This document shows positions 13,477 to 15,578 of a stretch of 15,578 nucleotides of DNA, one piece after another. Position numbers and translations under genes: made by a program. Below the pieces are notes generated by a model, which saw only the letters and a list, made by a program, of their open reading frames with translations, searched no databases and had not been told where the DNA came from. The first letter of the stretch is position 1; each line of letters begins with the position of its first letter. This DNA is from Anaerolineaceae bacterium (GTDB lineage: Bacteria > Chloroflexota > Anaerolineae > Anaerolineales > Anaerolineaceae): NCBI GenBank assembly GCA_014860845.1, contig JACZIY010000088.1, positions 1 through 15,578 of the forward strand, written 5' to 3'.

Positions 13477-14388
13477 CTATGTACCAATTAACGGCTTGTT
13501 CCCATACACGATGACTATATCGTCAGAAACAATTTTGATATTCTTGCGATTGAAATAGTCACGGGTTCGATGCGAGTCCTTTTCGATCTCATTGGGGGGA
13601 AACTTTGCATACCACCAGGACGCTGATATCGCTGCGAAAAAGTCATAAGCAGCCAGGCCGTTTTCAAATTCATTACGCCAGATTACGTGCTTACTTTGAA
13701 TATTCTCGAGATTGACTCTTTGGCATAGTCTTCGAATATATTCTTCACTTCTTGGCCACCATTCCAATCGATATCCCAGAATAAAGCGTTTCTTAATGCA
13801 ACGAAAACTGGCATCGATTGCCTCCCAATAGTGTTCAGGCCCATGGGCACCCACACACACCAAACCACTTGGCTTTACTACTCTGACCATTTCAGCCAAA
13901 GCTAACTTCTGGTTGGGGAGGGTTCCGAATGTCATTCCGGAAATCACCGCGTCGAATGAATTATCCCGATACGGCAAGCCTTCAGCATCCAATTGGCAAA
14001 AAGTGTATTCTTTATTTGCGGCTATTGCTTTTCCCTTAGCCTTTTTCAGCATGAGTTCTGCAATATCACCGCATACTACTCCTGTCGCACCATTTTCAAA
14101 AGCCACACACGCCAGTGCGCCGGTACCACAGCCAACATCCAGTACGTGCATGCCTTCAAATGAAATTCCTTCTAACTGAATGCGTGCTGAACGATCTTGC
14201 AGATGGTATCCAAATTCATCGTATTGATAAACATGATCCGAATATTTTCCCTCGTAGCCTTGTTTTACTCTTTCCTTCATGGCATGTAAATTGTTGGCAT
14301 TCCTATTCAGAAGCGACAGCAAATTATTTGCCTCGACCAACATTTTCATCGGTAGTGTAAGTTTTCCAGACCAGAAAAGGGAGGGCAT
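13477..14388 (-). CDS. Class I SAM-dependent methyltransferase (Methyltransf_11 type)
   Basis: A 303-residue soluble methyltransferase. Motif I is VLDVGCGTGALA (82-93), the acidic residue closing strand 2 is Asp108 (VVCGDIAEL), motif III is QLDAEGLPYRDNSFDAVISG (132-151), and ALAEMVRVVKPSGLVCVG (163-180) is the usual post-motif helix and strand. This is the pattern of the UbiE/Methyltransf_11 group, whose substrates are small molecules, quinones or lipids; the exact substrate cannot be read here. The C-terminal 110 residues (RLEWWPRSEEYIRRLCQR ...) probably form the substrate cap. GGAGG four bases before the ATG at 14388 decides this start over the internal ATGs at residues 14 and 16. It is a single-gene unit with its own promoter, converging on the SWIM gene with only 49 bp between the stops. 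Confidence 0.9.
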   Translation of the reverse strand: MPSLFWSGKLTLPMKMLVEANNLLSLLNRNANNLHAMKERVKQGYEGKYSDHVYQYDEFGYHLQDRSARIQLEGISFEGMHVLDVGCGTGALACVAFENGATGVVCGDIAELMLKKAKGKAIAANKEYTFCQLDAEGLPYRDNSFDAVISGMTFGTLPNQKLALAEMVRVVKPSGLVCVGAHGPEHYWEAIDASFRCIKKRFILGYRLEWWPRSEEYIRRLCQRVNLENIQSKHVIWRNEFENGLAAYDFFAAISASWWYAKFPPNEIEKDSHRTRDYFNRKNIKIVSDDIVIVYGNKPLIGT

Positions 14389-14475
14389 GCTACCTCCTTC
14401 CCAGGTTCATTAAATTTCACATTAAAGAGGGGAGCATTTTGCTTGATACTTAACTTTTGAGAGACAACAAGTTCG

Positions 14476-14501
14476 ATGGAGATTTTTAATAAAACCTCCA
14501 T
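14476..14501 (-). repeat. Leader hairpin of the methyltransferase transcript
   Basis: ATGGAG (14476-14481) pairs with CTCCAT (14496-14501); after a single mismatch TTTT (14483-14486) pairs with AAAA (14491-14494) around a 4-nt loop, and outside the stem TCG/CGA adds three pairs across a 1-base bulge. It lies between the promoter and the gene, so it should form in the 5' untranslated RNA. It has no U tract after it and is not a convincing terminator. Confidence 0.5.
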
Positions 14502-14527
14502 TCGATTAAAGATGACCATTTAGATTT

Positions 14528-14556
14528 AGTATATAAAAATATTATTGAAAGGTCAA
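14528..14556 (-). promoter_or_regulatory. Sigma-70-type promoter of the methyltransferase gene
   Basis: On the minus strand TTGACC (14556-14551), 17 bp of AT-rich spacer and TATACT (14533-14528). The start point near 14521 gives a leader of about 133 nt. It lies just downstream of the ATPase gene, so the methyltransferase is probably transcribed on its own. Confidence 0.75.
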
Positions 14557-14582
14557 CAAACGCAATACGAGCAATACCCTGA

Positions 14583-15578
14583 TCAATCTTTTAAAATCAT
14601 GGGTAATGAAAATAAACTCACATCTTTGCGTTGATGTGCCATATCAACCAGTTGGCGTGTAAACCCTGACCGCGAACACAGCCCAAACCGGATCTCATGG
14701 TTTGGGAGGTCGGGTCTCACAAGTTCTGCTTTGCGCTCTAAATCCATCAGATCGTTTGACCCAATAGGTTGATTACTCCATTTGCAGTCGACCAATTCCG
14801 CCATTTGATCTCCCAAAATGACCAGGTCAATTTTATTCTGGTTGTCCCACCACTTTCCAATTGTCTGTGGAAAAAAAGGTAATCTGCCAGTAATGCCCAT
14901 ATCCCAGAAATATTGCCGGCAAATTTCTTCAAATGCCAGCGCGGAAAAATGATCAATCTCTGGCATGATTTGTTTTTCCAAGACAAGCTGACCAGCACCA
15001 CGTTCTAAGAGAGAGCGATTGGGAAGGACGAAACGAAACCAGAAACGCAGATAATGGTCCTTTATGTGATACAGCCCTCTTCGGCTTTTTTCGGGTTGGG
15101 ATTCGGTGACTGGAACGATTCTCTCGATCATATGCAATTTTTGGAGTGTGTCGAGGTAGACATGCGCTCCATCCATCCCGGTTGCCTGTTTGATTTCATT
15201 CAATCGATTCTTTCCGGCTGCAATAGACTGAAGAATTGCGTAATAATGGCGAGGTTCTCTTAATTCTTTCTGCAGGATAAAGCGGGCTTCATCAAAAAAA
15301 AATGATCCACGATTGAGGATTGTGTTAAGAATATTTTTCTGTAAGGAAGTATGCGGGTCAATAACAGATAAATAAGCAGGAATTCCTCCATACGTTGCAT
15401 AAGCCCTGACTTGTTCCTGTTCTTCATAATTTTGGAAAAACAAGCGGGCATCTTTGAATGAATATGGTTCCAGAATATGATAATTGATTCTGTTACCCGG
15501 CATTCCCAATTGCAACTGTTGAACAATCTTCTCCGTTATGCTGATATCAGATCCGGAAAGGATCAACAGAAGGTTCGC
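14583..15578 (-). CDS. Archaeal-type AAA ATPase with C-terminal DUF234 nuclease-like domain, partial
   Basis: The reading frame is open to the right edge, so 331 C-terminal residues are present and the N-terminal Walker A and B part is outside. The first visible residues, ANLLLILSGSDISI, fit the sensor-1 strand (LILTGSS in relatives) of the archaeal ATPase (ATPase_2) family. Then come PYSFKDARLFF and the YGGIPAYL motif (residues about 62-69 of the visible part), which are hallmarks of this family, a winged-helix stretch, and from about residue 220 the DUF234 domain. There KIDLVILGDQMAELVDCKW has the spacing of a PD-(D/E)xK-like core (Asp ... Val-Asp-Cys-Lys). The family is common in archaea, Chloroflexota and Thermotogota, often as many scattered paralogues; its cellular role is not settled and mobile or toxin-like behaviour has been suggested. 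An internal TTG at 15566 is not the start. Confidence 0.85.
   Translation of the reverse strand, partial: ANLLLILSGSDISITEKIVQQLQLGMPGNRINYHILEPYSFKDARLFFQNYEEQEQVRAYATYGGIPAYLSVIDPHTSLQKNILNTILNRGSFFFDEARFILQKELREPRHYYAILQSIAAGKNRLNEIKQATGMDGAHVYLDTLQKLHMIERIVPVTESQPEKSRRGLYHIKDHYLRFWFRFVLPNRSLLERGAGQLVLEKQIMPEIDHFSALAFEEICRQYFWDMGITGRLPFFPQTIGKWWDNQNKIDLVILGDQMAELVDCKWSNQPIGSNDLMDLERKAELVRPDLPNHEIRFGLCSRSGFTRQLVDMAHQRKDVSLFSLPMILKD

Noticed and set aside
13466..13500. AACAAGC/GCTTGTT pair as a shared terminator of the convergent SWIM and methyltransferase genes
   Set aside because: The loop is 21 nt, one arm lies inside the methyltransferase coding region and neither side has a U tract.
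15564..15566. TTG at 15566 as the start of the DUF234 protein
   Set aside because: The frame is open to the window edge and the upstream codons (A-N-L-L) continue the conserved sensor strand, so the gene is cut by the edge.

Overview
The window is about 15.6 kb of moderate-GC bacterial DNA with almost everything on the minus strand; only an IS256-family transposase and one small SWIM zinc-finger gene read on the plus strand. Gene content (a KimA-type K+/APC permease with paired single-RCK proteins, a MarR-ABC-ABC exporter operon, a DUF234-type ATPase, tandem DUF333 lipoprotein) and the good Shine-Dalgarno sites are what I would expect from a Chloroflexota genome of the Anaerolineae type. That placement is an inference from gene content, not from a marker gene.

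Region by region, reading the minus strand from right to left: (a) 14583-15578, the C-terminal two thirds of an archaeal-type (DUF234) AAA ATPase cut by the right edge; (b) 13477-14388, a SAM-dependent methyltransferase with its own near-consensus promoter and a leader of about 130 nt; (c) 12999-13427 (plus strand), a 142-residue SWIM-type zinc-binding protein, preceded by a 409-bp intergenic stretch holding twin palindromes; (d) 7950-12589, a MarR regulator and two half-size ABC exporter subunits in one operon, with a perfect-consensus promoter at one end and a strong intrinsic terminator at the other; (e) 6282-7672, a complete-looking IS256-family element with 26-bp imperfect terminal inverted repeats; (f) 4106-6174, cyclopropane-fatty-acid synthase followed directly by a geranylgeranyl-reductase-like flavoprotein; (g) 3017-3940, a lipoprotein with two tandem DUF333 repeats and a PsbP-like tail; (h) 1-2670, a KimA-like potassium permease and two RCK (TrkA-N/TrkA-C) proteins, the second cut by the left edge.

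How the genes work together: the ABC pair has the classic asymmetry of heterodimeric multidrug exporters, one subunit supplying the catalytic Walker B glutamate and H-loop histidine and the other supplying the canonical signature motif, and the MarR protein is the obvious candidate repressor. The KimA-like permease and RCK pair look like one potassium-homeostasis operon in which cytosolic RCK proteins are paired with an APC/KUP-fold carrier rather than with a TrkH/KtrB channel. The cfa-flavoprotein pair suggests a two-step lipid modification (methylation plus reduction). No CRISPR array, tRNA, rRNA, phage gene or obvious defence island was found. The most noteworthy signals are the RCK-KimA pairing, the cfa-reductase pairing, the twin palindromes in the 12.7-kb intergenic region with one centred in a 19-bp promoter spacer, and the recent intragenic duplication in the lipoprotein.
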